The translations under genes were made by a program, and so were the position numbers. The notes below the pieces were generated by a model, which worked only from the letters and a program-made list of their open reading frames with translations, ran no database searches and had not been told where the DNA came from. From Flavobacterium hydatis (GTDB taxonomy: Bacteria > Bacteroidota > Bacteroidia > Flavobacteriales > Flavobacteriaceae), in assembly GCF_000737695.1 (NCBI RefSeq), contig NZ_JPRM01000004.1, forward strand, positions 56,525-120,524: a DNA stretch of 64,000 bases, read 5' to 3'. This document shows positions 1 to 8,831 of the stretch, in pieces (the stretch's first letter is position 1; each line of letters starts with the position of its first letter).

Positions 1-352
1 TATGGCGAGAACAATAAATACCACAATCAGAGAAATCGTTATATAGATTAAATAGTATTTCTAGATGATTTGGATACCAATAATCATCTGCATCCAGAAA
101 AGCAATTAATTTCCCATTAGATTTTTCGATTCCTAAATTTCTGGCAACCGAAACACCTTGGTTTTTCTGAGAGTATAGATGTATTCGGGAATCATTTAGG
201 TTAAGAACCTTAATTTCGCTATCATCTATAGAACCATCATTAACTACAATAATTTCATAATCCGTAAAGGTTTGGTCGAAAACATTCTTTAAAGTTTTTT
301 CAATGTAATTTGATGCATTGTATAGAGGTATAATAATAGAAAAAAATGTCAT
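1..352 (-). CDS. Glycosyltransferase family 2, 3' part missing
   Basis: I translated this from the ATG at 352 reading leftwards; the frame stays open to the window edge, so about 117 N-terminal residues are visible and the C-terminus is lost. The start MTFFSIIIPLYNASNYIEK, the acidic motif VVNDGS near residue 40, the SVARNLGIEKSNG stretch and the metal-binding LDADD are the classic GT-A fold landmarks of family 2 glycosyltransferases. Such enzymes transfer a sugar from a nucleotide-sugar in the cytoplasm or at the membrane during O-antigen, capsule or exopolysaccharide assembly. It begins 5 bp after the stop of the upstream glycosyltransferase, so the two are almost certainly co-transcribed. 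The sugar and acceptor cannot be told from sequence. Confidence 0.88.
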   Translation of the reverse strand, partial: MTFFSIIIPLYNASNYIEKTLKNVFDQTFTDYEIIVVNDGSIDDSEIKVLNLNDSRIHLYSQKNQGVSVARNLGIEKSNGKLIAFLDADDYWYPNHLEILFNLYNDFSDCGIYCSRH

Positions 353-357
353 ATTTT

Positions 358-1242
358 TTATTTTTTCAAAGTGAAATAATAGCCCAAGCGATATAAATCA
401 AAAACGAAAAGTGACGGATTATCACTCAATAAATTTTTACTTATGGATGATTTAAAATATGAAAATAACTTTCCGAAAAAGCCAGAAAGTTTATACTTTT
501 CTAGTATTCTATAATAATGTGAAAGTTTGACATATTCTACATTGATAAGTTTTTTGTCGACTAGATATTTTAATCCAATAACCGATTCTTCAGATTTTTT
601 AAGGAAAGTTTCACTACTTTCAATTCCTAAGTGATATACAGGATTTTCAATATGAATTACTTGAATGTTATTTTGTTTTAATTCATAAGAGAATAAAGTA
701 TCTTCATGTCGTAAATTTGGAATTTCTTCATTAAAATGTACTTTCTTAAAGATTGATTTTGAAATTAAAAAGTTCAATGTTAATAAAGAAAGATATGGAT
801 TTTCTTGTCTTTTTTCGACAGATAAAGCTTCTCTAGATTTACCGTAAATCCATCTTAGAATTTCAGATTTTATAGGTTTCTCTTTTTGATATTGAATTCC
901 GCCGTAAATAACTTTTTCTATGTTATTTATATGAAGGATATAATTAGAAATAAAATCAGAATGAATTGGTAACGTATCAGCATCCAGAAAAAGTAGGTTT
1001 TCAAAATGAGCTTTCTGAGCCAACAAATTTCGAATGGCACTACGTCCTATATTATGCTCTAAAATAGTATAAGAATTGTTCTTTAAGTAGTTTATTTGGT
1101 TGTTTTCAGTTAAGTGCAGATTTGAAGCATCATCCAAACAAATAATTTCAAATTCTATTCCAGATTCCAAGCATTGTTCATGTAGCTCAATGACAAGAGA
1201 ATAAATGTTATAATTATATACAGGAATAAGAATAGAAAGCAT
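358..1242 (-). CDS. Glycosyltransferase family 2
   Basis: The 294-aa protein opens with MLSILIPVYN and carries the family 2 GT-A signature: a first acidic motif ICLDDAS near residue 37, the NIGRSAIRNLLA stretch, and a DxD-type LFLDADTLP motif near residue 90 expected to hold the divalent metal and nucleotide-sugar. The C-terminal half (HEDTLFSYEL) has the acidic motif often containing the catalytic base. No membrane helices are evident, so it is likely a cytoplasmic or peripheral enzyme. It is first in a minus-strand pair with the truncated glycosyltransferase (5-bp gap), and is divergent from the methyltransferase at 1352. The set looks like the edge of a surface polysaccharide locus; donor and acceptor are unknown. 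Confidence 0.9.
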   Translation of the reverse strand: MLSILIPVYNYNIYSLVIELHEQCLESGIEFEIICLDDASNLHLTENNQINYLKNNSYTILEHNIGRSAIRNLLAQKAHFENLLFLDADTLPIHSDFISNYILHINNIEKVIYGGIQYQKEKPIKSEILRWIYGKSREALSVEKRQENPYLSLLTLNFLISKSIFKKVHFNEEIPNLRHEDTLFSYELKQNNIQVIHIENPVYHLGIESSETFLKKSEESVIGLKYLVDKKLINVEYVKLSHYYRILEKYKLSGFFGKLFSYFKSSISKNLLSDNPSLFVFDLYRLGYYFTLKK

Positions 1243-1351
1243 TAATTGTCGTTTTTTAGAATATATTTGTAAAGAAAATACTTTTTATTAAAAAAATCTC
1301 TTTGTTGATAAAAATGATATCAATTTTGTAAAAAAGTGAAACATTAAAAAA

Positions 1352-2185
1352 ATGAATTTAAGATCGGTTTATTATTTTATTTCCCCAAAGTCAAGACTTA
1401 TTGTTCGAAAAATATATTATTCTCCTGTTGATTTTTTAAATTCAATAAGTGGGCGTAAAAATAAAATGGTTCCTAATAAAGGAGATATTTTTATAGGATC
1501 AGGTGATTTTGTGCAACAAGGAAAACACCATCTTAAACTTTTAATGGAATATGCAAAGTTAGAACCAAATCATTCTGTTCTGGATATTGGTTGTGGTATA
1601 GGTAGAGTAGCTGTTCCGCTTACCAATTATCTTTTAGCTGATAGCAAGTATGAAGGGTTTGATTTAGTTAAGAAAGGAATTAATTGGTGTAAAAATAATA
1701 TCACTAGTAATTTTCCTAATTTCAATTTTCAACATATTCCTTTAAACAACGATTTATATAGTTTAACAAATCAAAAAGCCGAAAATTTTATATTTCCTCA
1801 TAAAGAAAATTCTTTTGAAACGGTATTTTTATTTTCTGTTTTTACTCATATGCAACCATTAGAGGTTCAAAATTACCTTAATGAAATTTATAGAGTATTA
1901 AAGTCTGGAGGGAAATGTTTAGCTACATTTTTCGTTTATGATGAAAAAAATGAGGATATGATCTCAAAAGATAATGGAACCTTTATTTTCCCATATAAAA
2001 AAGAGGGATATAGATTAATGAATGAGAAAGTTCCTTCAGCTAATATTGCTTTTAATGAAGAGTATTTAAATAAAATGGTAGATTTAAGTAATCTAAAACT
2101 TGAAAATAAAATATACGGTACCTGGTCTAAAAGGGGGAATCAATCCCTAGTAGACTTTCAAGATATTTTAGTTTTAGAGAAATAG
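1352..2185 (+). CDS. SAM-dependent methyltransferase, class I
   Basis: The 277-aa product has the class I methyltransferase motif I VLDIGCGIGRVAVPL near residue 76, binding the methionine part of S-adenosylmethionine, then an acidic residue (GFDLV) at the end of strand 2 and the post-motif stretch VFLFSVFTHM followed by EIYRVLKSGGKCLATFFV, typical of small-molecule or glycan methyltransferases. The first 45 residues are a basic extension. It lies next to two glycosyltransferases transcribed the other way, which suggests methylation of a glycan or sugar nucleotide, but this is inference from position. A possible promoter (TTG near 1302, CAATTTTG at 1321-1328) lies upstream. The gene converges on ftsE with only 13 bp between stops. 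Confidence 0.85.
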   Translation: MNLRSVYYFISPKSRLIVRKIYYSPVDFLNSISGRKNKMVPNKGDIFIGSGDFVQQGKHHLKLLMEYAKLEPNHSVLDIGCGIGRVAVPLTNYLLADSKYEGFDLVKKGINWCKNNITSNFPNFNFQHIPLNNDLYSLTNQKAENFIFPHKENSFETVFLFSVFTHMQPLEVQNYLNEIYRVLKSGGKCLATFFVYDEKNEDMISKDNGTFIFPYKKEGYRLMNEKVPSANIAFNEEYLNKMVDLSNLKLENKIYGTWSKRGNQSLVDFQDILVLEK

Positions 2186-2198
2186 TTAGAAATTAAGA

Positions 2199-2882
2199 CT
2201 ACACCGTTCTCTGAACTACTTCAAAAATTCTGGCATCTTCACATTTTAATGTTTTCGAAGGGAATTTCATTAGTAATGCATAATCATGAGTTGCCATGAT
2301 AACAGTTTTTCCAAGTGCGTTGATGTTTCTTAAAACCTCAAGAACTTCTGAGCTTGTTTGTGGGTCTAAGTTTCCTGTAGGTTCATCGGCAAGGATAAAT
2401 TCAGGGTCGTTTAGTAAGGCTCTTGCGATTGCAACACGTTGTTGTTCTCCACCAGAAAGTTGGTGAGGCATTTTTTGAGTAAACTCTTTCATACCAACTT
2501 TATCAAGGACTTCATCAATTTTGCGTTCCATACCTTCTTTATCAACCCATCCTGTTGCTTTTAATACAAAGAGCATATTGTCTTTTACAGTACGGTCTGG
2601 AAGTAATTTAAAATCTTGGAATACAATTCCTATTTTACGTCTCAAATAAGGAATCTCACTCTCTTTTAAAGTTGCCAAATCAAAATCAACAATGTGACCT
2701 TCTCCTTCACTTAAGGGTAAATCACCGTATAAAGTTTTCATGAAACTACTTTTTCCAGAACCTGTTTTTCCGATGATATAAAGAAATTCCCCGTGTTTAA
2801 CTTCTAAATTTACGTGAGATAAAATTTTTCTTCCTTCTTGATAAATAGTTACATCTTTAAGAGACAGTACGGTTTGTGACAT
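2199..2882 (-). CDS. ftsE: Cell division ATP-binding protein FtsE
   Basis: This 227-aa ABC ATPase has Walker A GKTGSGKSS near residue 38, the signature LSGGEQQR near 142, Walker B FILADEPTGNLDP near 162 and the switch histidine in ATHD. Length and the QDFKLLPDRTVKDN Q-loop region match FtsE, which with the membrane protein FtsX governs septal peptidoglycan hydrolases. FtsX is not adjacent here, so the assignment rests on resemblance; a LolD-type ATPase is the main alternative. A good promoter sits upstream: TTG at 2930-2932 (complement), 19-nt spacer, and TACTTTTA at 2903-2910 (complement), giving a short leader. Confidence 0.85.
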   Translation of the reverse strand: MSQTVLSLKDVTIYQEGRKILSHVNLEVKHGEFLYIIGKTGSGKSSFMKTLYGDLPLSEGEGHIVDFDLATLKESEIPYLRRKIGIVFQDFKLLPDRTVKDNMLFVLKATGWVDKEGMERKIDEVLDKVGMKEFTQKMPHQLSGGEQQRVAIARALLNDPEFILADEPTGNLDPQTSSEVLEVLRNINALGKTVIMATHDYALLMKFPSKTLKCEDARIFEVVQRTV

Positions 2883-2902
2883 GATAAAATTAATTTGAAT
2901 GG

Positions 2903-2932
2903 TAAAAGTAATAAGTTAACGGCTGTATTCAA
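2903..2932 (-). promoter_or_regulatory. Promoter of ftsE
   Basis: On the minus strand TTG (2932-2930) is followed after 19 nt by TACTTTTA (2910-2903), seven of eight matches to the Bacteroidota -7 element TAnnTTTG. Position 20 bp before the ATG is compatible with a short leader. Confidence 0.5.
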
Positions 2933-3091
2933 AATAAATTTTCCTCATTTAAGGAAATAGTCCTTTATATGTCATTATTTAAGATAATAAGTGTGTGGTT
3001 GTTGGGTTTTATAAGTGTGTTAAATCATGATAGTTGGATTTTTGTTTATAATAAATACCAAAACGGTTTCGTTATACCCAGTAGAAAATGA

Positions 3092-3099
3092 TACATTTG
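3092..3099 (+). promoter_or_regulatory. -7 element of the TPR protein gene
   Basis: TACATTTG is an exact TAnnTTTG match 20 bp before the ATG at 3120. No clear TTG lies at the usual distance upstream, so only the -7 part is supported. Confidence 0.4.
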
Positions 3100-3119
3100 A
3101 ATATTAAATTAAAATCACA

Positions 3120-6100
3120 ATGCATAAACTTTCACGGTTATTTTTTATACTAGTTTTTCTTTTATCGATTAAGGTTTCAGCGCAAAAGTCGGCTATTTAT
3201 ACCTACGATTTAAAGGATTTCGACAAAGCACTTTCCTTATTTAAAGACAAACAATATACATCGGCTCAGATTATTTTTGAAAAAGTAAAAGAAAAAGAGA
3301 CGAGAGAAGAAGTAAAGGCAGACTGTGCTTATTACATCGCTAACTGCGCCATAAGAACTAATCAGCCAAATGCAGATGAACTTATGGAACGTTTTGTTCA
3401 GGATTACCCAATAAGTACTAAGCAAAATCAGGCGTATATAGAGGTAGCACATTATTTTTTCGATCAAGCTAATTACCCAAAAGCGTTGCAATGGTTTGAC
3501 CGTGTAGATGAGAATTATATGAGCAAAAGTGATTTGGATAAATTCAATTTCCAAAAAGGGTATAGCTACTTTAATTCTAAAAAGAAAAAAGAAGCAACAA
3601 CTTATTTTAATAAAGTAGTAAATTCTCCAGAGTACGGTTCTCAAGCTAAGTATTATTTAGGATTTATGGCTTATGAAGGTGATGATTATAAAGAAGCTAC
3701 TAAATATTTTGATGAGGTTTCGGGCGAAGAAAAGTACAAAGAGAAGCTTTCGTATTATCAAGCTGATATGAATTTTAAATTAGGGAATTTTCAAAAAGCA
3801 ATCGATTTGGGGCAAAAAGCAATGCCTAAATCTAATGAAATTGAAAAATCAGAATTGAATAAAATCATCGGAGAAAGTTACTTTAATTTAAAAGCGTATG
3901 ACAAAGCGATTCCTTATTTAGTACAATATAAAGGTAAAAAAGGAAAATGGAATAATACTGATTTCTATCAATTAGGATATGCTTATTATCAGCAAAAAGA
4001 TTATGAAAATGCCATTTCGCAATTCAATAAAATCATTGAAGGAAAAGATTTTGTTGCTCAAAATGCCTATTATCATTTAGGACAGAGTTATTTAAATACC
4101 GATAAAAAGCAACAAGCTTTAAATGCATTTAAAAATGCAGCCGAAATGGATTTTGATAAAGCAATCCAGGAAGATGCAAGTTTAAATTATGCAAAGTTGA
4201 GTTACGAAATAGGAAATTCATACCAGACTGTGCCAGCAGTTTTACTAGATTTCTTGAAGAAATACCCAAATAACCCAAGTAAATCTGAAGTAGAAAAACT
4301 ATTAATAGATTCATATATTTCTTCTAAAAACTATAGTGAAGCACTAACCTTATTAGAAAAAAATAAATCTCCTGAGAATAGATTGGCTTATCAAAAAGTA
4401 CTTTTTTATAGAGGTTTAGAATTGTATAATGATAATAATTATCAGGAAGCTTCTAAGATGTTTATTAAATCTCTTAGCGAACAAAAAAGCCTTGAATTTA
4501 CAGCTCGTGCTACTTTCTGGAAAGGAGAAACGGAATATCTTAATGAAGATTTTAAAAACGCATTAATCAGTTATAAGCAATTTGTAGGTATGGCTGCGGC
4601 CAAAACAACTCCTGAGTATAAAAACGTGAATTATAATATTGCTTACACCTATTTTAAATTAAAAGAATACGATAATGCAGCAAGCTCATTTCAGGCGCAA
4701 ATCGATAATTCGAAAGATGATGCTTCAAGGTTACACGATTCCTATTTAAGATTAGCTGATTGTCGATTTGTAACTTCTAAGTATACTTCGGCAATGGAAG
4801 CTTATACTAAAGTGATGACTTTTAAAGGTGTTGATGCTGATTATGCTTATTTTCAAAAAGCCATTTGTTATGGTTTTATGAATAAAAATGATAAAAAAAT
4901 AGAAGAACTTAACGGGTTTCTTCAGATGTACAAAAAATCAGAATATCGTGACGATGCTTTGTTTGAGTTAGCAAATACTTATGCCGCAGAGAGAAAAACA
5001 GAACAAGCAATTAAAACGTATGACCAATTGGTTACGGAATTCAAAAATGGGGCTTTCACAGCAAAATCTATTTTGCGTGAGGGATTAATTTATTATAATT
5101 CTGATAGAGATCAATTGGCTTTAACGAAATTTAAAAAAGTTGCCGCCGATTTCCCTAGAACTCCAGAAGCTCTTGAGGCAGTTTCTACAGCTAGATTAAT
5201 TTATGTAGATAATGGAAAAGTAGATGAATATGCTACTTGGGTACGTACACTAGATTTTGTAGCTGTTACAGATGCCGATTTAGATAATGATACTTTCGAA
5301 GGAGCTATAAAACAATATGAGCAAAATAATAACAAGCAAGCTATTGTAGGTTTTAGTAATTATGTGAGCAAATTTCCAAAAGGAATTCATGCTTTAGAAG
5401 CTAATTTTAAATTGGCACAAGCCTATACTGTCGAAGGTTCAGAGAATAAATCGATTCCTAATTATCAATACGTAATCGAGCAACCTCGTAGCGAATATAC
5501 AGAACAATCTTTAATGCGTTTAGCGCAGATATTCTTAAAAGCTAAGGATTGTGACAAAGCAATCTCGGTTTTATCTCGTATAGAAAGTGAAGGGGATTCT
5601 TCTCAAAATAAAACATTCGCGCAAGCAAACCTGATGAAATGTTATTATGATAAAAACGATTATAGTAACTCGGTTGTGTATGCAGAAAAAGTATTGCAAA
5701 ATCCTAAAACAGATGAAAATGTAAAAAGTGATGCGCAAATTATTGTGGCAAGAGCAGCAATTAAGTCTGGAGATGAAGATAAAGCAAAAGCAGCTTACGT
5801 AAAATTAGCTACAACATCTAAAGGAGAGCTGGCAGCAGAAGCATTGTATTATGATGCTTACTTTAAAAACAAAGAGAGTAAATACGATGCTTCGAATGCG
5901 GCGGTACAAAAACTAGCTAAAAATTATTCGTCATCCAAATATTTTGGAGCCAAAGGATTGGTATTAATGGCAAAGAACTTCTATGGCTTAAAAGATAGTT
6001 ACCAAGCAACTTATATTTTAGAGAATGTAATTCAGAATTTTACTGCTTATCCAGATGTAGTTTCTGAAGCCGAAAAGGAATTAAGTGCTATAAAAGCCGA

Positions 6101-6134
6101 AGAGTCTAAAACAAATTCGTCGATTACTAAGTAG
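3120..6134 (+). CDS. Large secreted tetratricopeptide-repeat protein
   Basis: The 1004-aa product starts with a signal peptide (MHKLSRLFFILVFLLSIKVSAQ) and is then filled with degenerate TPR units, recognisable as repeated A-x-x-Y-F and Y-x-x-A patterns (for example YYLGFMAYEGDDYKEATKYF, and NAYYHLGQSYLNTDKKQQAL). No enzymatic motif is visible, so it is most likely a periplasmic or outer-membrane-associated scaffold. It is followed 80 bp later by an outer-membrane barrel gene in the same direction, and this pairing suggests that they act together at the outer membrane, which is inference. Its exact role is not known to me. Confidence 0.85.
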   Translation: MHKLSRLFFILVFLLSIKVSAQKSAIYTYDLKDFDKALSLFKDKQYTSAQIIFEKVKEKETREEVKADCAYYIANCAIRTNQPNADELMERFVQDYPISTKQNQAYIEVAHYFFDQANYPKALQWFDRVDENYMSKSDLDKFNFQKGYSYFNSKKKKEATTYFNKVVNSPEYGSQAKYYLGFMAYEGDDYKEATKYFDEVSGEEKYKEKLSYYQADMNFKLGNFQKAIDLGQKAMPKSNEIEKSELNKIIGESYFNLKAYDKAIPYLVQYKGKKGKWNNTDFYQLGYAYYQQKDYENAISQFNKIIEGKDFVAQNAYYHLGQSYLNTDKKQQALNAFKNAAEMDFDKAIQEDASLNYAKLSYEIGNSYQTVPAVLLDFLKKYPNNPSKSEVEKLLIDSYISSKNYSEALTLLEKNKSPENRLAYQKVLFYRGLELYNDNNYQEASKMFIKSLSEQKSLEFTARATFWKGETEYLNEDFKNALISYKQFVGMAAAKTTPEYKNVNYNIAYTYFKLKEYDNAASSFQAQIDNSKDDASRLHDSYLRLADCRFVTSKYTSAMEAYTKVMTFKGVDADYAYFQKAICYGFMNKNDKKIEELNGFLQMYKKSEYRDDALFELANTYAAERKTEQAIKTYDQLVTEFKNGAFTAKSILREGLIYYNSDRDQLALTKFKKVAADFPRTPEALEAVSTARLIYVDNGKVDEYATWVRTLDFVAVTDADLDNDTFEGAIKQYEQNNNKQAIVGFSNYVSKFPKGIHALEANFKLAQAYTVEGSENKSIPNYQYVIEQPRSEYTEQSLMRLAQIFLKAKDCDKAISVLSRIESEGDSSQNKTFAQANLMKCYYDKNDYSNSVVYAEKVLQNPKTDENVKSDAQIIVARAAIKSGDEDKAKAAYVKLATTSKGELAAEALYYDAYFKNKESKYDASNAAVQKLAKNYSSSKYFGAKGLVLMAKNFYGLKDSYQATYILENVIQNFTAYPDVVSEAEKELSAIKAEESKTNSSITK

Positions 6135-6214
6135 AGAATAGAACAAAGAATGTAGAATAAAGAAAATAGATGTTAAGAGTCTGTTTTGATCCTATTTTCT
6201 CAAAAATGATAAAT

Positions 6215-7987
6215 ATGAAAATCAATTTCCAAAATAAACATATCGCTTTTCTTTTGCTGCTAACTTCCCAGTTGACTTTGGCGCAGAAAAAGGATGAAAC
6301 AAAAAAGAAAGAAGAAACAATTGGTACCGAAGAAGTAAATGTGGTAAAAGCATATTCTCCTACAATCTCGGATGCCTTTAAAGTAAAAGAAATTCCGTCA
6401 TTAAATGATGAGGGGAATGCAGCTAAAGAAACGATTAAATACACTATTTTTTCTTTTCCGGTAGCGTCTACTTTTACGCCTTCAAAAGGAAATGCGCAAC
6501 TTGTAGATAAAGCAAAAAAAGAGCATTTGTTTACCAATTATGCAACTGCAGGAGTGGGTAATTACGGTAATCTAAACGCCGAATTATTTGTAGCGCAGGA
6601 ATTAGGAAACAATGATTATGTTGCAGGAATGTTCAAGCATCAATCTTCGCAAGGAGGTATTAAGGATATAGATTTAAATGACAAATTTTACGACACATCA
6701 CTGGATTTAATTTACGGAGTAAAAAACAGAGATATGTCTTGGAATGTTGATTTAGGATATCAAAATCAGATTTATAATTGGTATGGTTTACCAGTAGATT
6801 TTGGTTCTACATTAACACCTCAAGACCGCGGAATGTTAATTAATGGTATAAGTCCAAAGCATTCATATAACGGAATTAATCTTGGTGGAAATATCGATTT
6901 TAGCGATGGGATTTTTACTAAGGCAAGTATGAAATACAGTCATTTTTCGGATAATTTAAAATCTTCTGAAAATAGATTTTACATAAAACCATCTTTTAAA
7001 GTCGAAATAATGGATCAATCTATAAATACAGATGTGATTGTAGATTATGTTGGTGGTAGCTTTGAGAATAACTATGAAAAAACAAACTTACAACCCATAA
7101 AATATGGCTTTACTAATTTCGGTTTATCACCAAGTTTTGTAATGCAACAAGATGATTGGACTCTGAATTTAGGTGCTAAGTTGTTCTATAGTTTAGATAA
7201 TGAAAATAGTAACAGTAAAATTTTAGTATATCCAAATGTAACAGCTTCATATAAAGTAGTTGGAGATTTAATGATTTTTTACGCTGGAGCAGAAGGGAAT
7301 TTAGAGCAAAACACCTACATGGATTTTGTAGATCAAAACCCATTTTTATCGCCAACATTAAATATTAATCCAACTGATAAACAGTTTGATATTTTTGCAG
7401 GATTAAAAGGGAAATTAGCTAATAATGTAAGTTATAAAGTTCAAGGATCTTATGTAAACGAAAGAAATAAAGCATTATTCAAGAGTAATAATTACACAGA
7501 AGATGCTACTAATGAAAATTATGCTTTCGGAAACTCTTTTCAGGTTGTATATGATGATATGACAACAATGCGTTTTTATGGAGAGTTAAAAGCTGATTTT
7601 TCAGAGAATGTTTCTTTTGGGATCAACGGAACTTTTAATAGTTACAGCAATGATCACCAAAGCGAAGCTTGGAATTTACCAACAGTGAGATTAAGTGCAA
7701 ATCTTGATTTTAATATTACGAAACAATGGTATGCAGGATTTAAGTTGTTTTACGTAGGAGAAAGAAAAGACGAGCAAATAAATACCAGTTTAGCAATAGA
7801 CGCAAGCCCGATTACATTAAAAAGCTATTTTGATTTAAATGCGCATGTAGGATACAAATACAGTGATAGATTAACTTTCTATCTAAAAGCAAATAATATC
7901 ACAAATCAGGCTTATCAGAGATGGTTGAATTACCCAGTTCAAGGATTTCAGATAATGGCTGGAGCTAATTATAAATTCGATTTTTAG
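6215..7987 (+). CDS. TonB-dependent-receptor-like outer-membrane barrel protein
   Basis: I place the start at 6215 because MKINFQNKHIAFLLLLTSQ followed by LTLAQ is a clean signal peptide; the longer frame from 6170 adds 15 residues that do not fit. The 590-aa protein lacks an obvious plug domain but has long amphipathic strands and a C-terminal segment (LKANNITNQAYQRWLNYPVQG, then a final aromatic KFDF) typical of TonB-dependent receptor barrels. The lysine/glutamate-rich stretch after the signal (KKDETKKKEETIGTEEVNVVKAYSP) is distinctive. It is probably co-transcribed with the TPR gene 80 bp upstream and ends at a strong hairpin. Substrate unknown; a plugless barrel may be structural rather than an importer. 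Confidence 0.8.
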   Translation: MKINFQNKHIAFLLLLTSQLTLAQKKDETKKKEETIGTEEVNVVKAYSPTISDAFKVKEIPSLNDEGNAAKETIKYTIFSFPVASTFTPSKGNAQLVDKAKKEHLFTNYATAGVGNYGNLNAELFVAQELGNNDYVAGMFKHQSSQGGIKDIDLNDKFYDTSLDLIYGVKNRDMSWNVDLGYQNQIYNWYGLPVDFGSTLTPQDRGMLINGISPKHSYNGINLGGNIDFSDGIFTKASMKYSHFSDNLKSSENRFYIKPSFKVEIMDQSINTDVIVDYVGGSFENNYEKTNLQPIKYGFTNFGLSPSFVMQQDDWTLNLGAKLFYSLDNENSNSKILVYPNVTASYKVVGDLMIFYAGAEGNLEQNTYMDFVDQNPFLSPTLNINPTDKQFDIFAGLKGKLANNVSYKVQGSYVNERNKALFKSNNYTEDATNENYAFGNSFQVVYDDMTTMRFYGELKADFSENVSFGINGTFNSYSNDHQSEAWNLPTVRLSANLDFNITKQWYAGFKLFYVGERKDEQINTSLAIDASPITLKSYFDLNAHVGYKYSDRLTFYLKANNITNQAYQRWLNYPVQGFQIMAGANYKFDF

Positions 7988-7995
7988 GGTTTTTT

Positions 7996-8146
7996 AACCG
8001 CAAAGAATGTAAAGTTTTACATAAAGTTCGCTAAGTCTGTTTAAGGATTTAGCGAACTTTGTTTTTTTAGCAATTGCCAAAATTCATTTCGATTAAGTAA
8101 AATCTTTTTTGCGACCTTTGCGTAAAACTTCGCGCACTTTGCGGTT
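7996..8146. repeat. Nested inverted repeat between barrel gene and greA-like gene
   Basis: An outer pair of arms (7996-8026 and 8116-8146, 24 of 31 positions matching) begins AACCGCAAAG and ends CTTTGCGGTT. Inside it lies a perfect 12-bp hairpin. Related AACCGCAAAG and ACGCAAAG units recur at 39005-39130. Confidence 0.75.
8023..8068 (+). terminator. Terminator after the barrel gene
   Basis: A perfect 12-bp stem, AAAGTTCGCTAA (8023-8034) against TTAGCGAACTTT (8049-8060), is followed by GTTTTTTT, a standard intrinsic terminator on the plus strand. Confidence 0.75.
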
Positions 8147-8158
8147 AATATTTTTATT

Positions 8159-8608
8159 ATGACTTTCAAGCAAAAAATACACGCCTATTATTTACAAATG
8201 GTTCAGGATCGAATAGATGTTTTTAAAGACATGATTTCGGCATTAACCGAAGATTCTAAAAATGATGCCAAAGGTTCGGCGGGAGATAAGCACGAAACAG
8301 CTTTGTCGATGATGCATATCGAACAGGAAAAACTAACCAATAAATTAAAAGAAGCGATTAGCCAAAAAGCTATTTTAGATAGGATAGACGCTGAGTCTGT
8401 AGCTTCGACCATAATTGTTGGGAGTTTAGTTCGGGCAAATGGTATTTATTTGTATTTGAGTGTTGCTCTGCCTAAAATAACTATCGATGGTATTAATGTA
8501 ATTGCATTATCCCCACAATCCCCGCTTGGGAGTAAATTAATGGGGAATACTGTAGGTTTTGAATTTGATATTAATACAACTCATTACATAATTGAGAGTA
8601 TTTGCTAG
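8159..8608 (+). CDS. GreA/GreB-like protein (transcription factor fold)
   Basis: The 149-aa protein has an N-terminal helical half containing KGSAGDKHETALSMMHIEQE, expected to form a coiled coil like the GreA N-terminal domain, and a C-terminal half ending ALSPQSPLGSKLMGNTVGFE that resembles the GreA/GreB FKBP-like domain signature (SPxGxxLxGxxVG). Canonical GreA is a little longer and has an acidic pair at the coiled-coil tip; here the tip region carries D and E residues but I cannot confirm the catalytic pair. It may bind RNA polymerase in the secondary channel. Automatic annotation may mislabel such proteins as 3-oxoacyl-ACP synthase; nothing in the sequence supports that. It appears to be a single-gene unit. 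Confidence 0.7.
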   Translation: MTFKQKIHAYYLQMVQDRIDVFKDMISALTEDSKNDAKGSAGDKHETALSMMHIEQEKLTNKLKEAISQKAILDRIDAESVASTIIVGSLVRANGIYLYLSVALPKITIDGINVIALSPQSPLGSKLMGNTVGFEFDINTTHYIIESIC

Positions 8609-8764
8609 GCTTAAACTACTTCAAAATTTGTGATTTACTTTGGTTTTATAGCTTCAAATTAAAATCTATAACCTGCATTCTACTTTTTAGATGTTAAAAA
8701 TTACATTTTTATTGTAAATAATTGGTTTTGGTTTTAAATTATAACTGAAATAGCTATTTGTGTT

Positions 8765-8793
8765 TTGTATATGTAACTGTTATCGCATATTTG
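8765..8793 (+). promoter_or_regulatory. Promoter of the first asnB
   Basis: TTG at 8765-8767 is separated by 18 nt from CATATTTG at 8786-8793, seven of eight to TAnnTTTG. The ATG lies 38 bp downstream. The same CATATTTG octamer is used by the second asnB. Confidence 0.55.
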
Positions 8794-8831
8794 CCTTATC
8801 AAAATAAACAAAACATCAAAAATATATAGTT

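Noticed and set aside
3237..3644. 135-aa open frame antisense to the TPR gene
   Set aside because: It lies wholly inside a convincing coding gene, has low-complexity aromatic composition and no start context. Similar antisense frames at 6127-6537, 9941-10285, 28189-28494, 28826-29143, 34378-34722 and 51095-51442 were dropped for the same reason.
8159..8608. 3-oxoacyl-ACP synthase label for the 149-aa gene
   Set aside because: It is far too short, and has no ketosynthase Cys-His-His motifs; the sequence fits a GreA-like fold.
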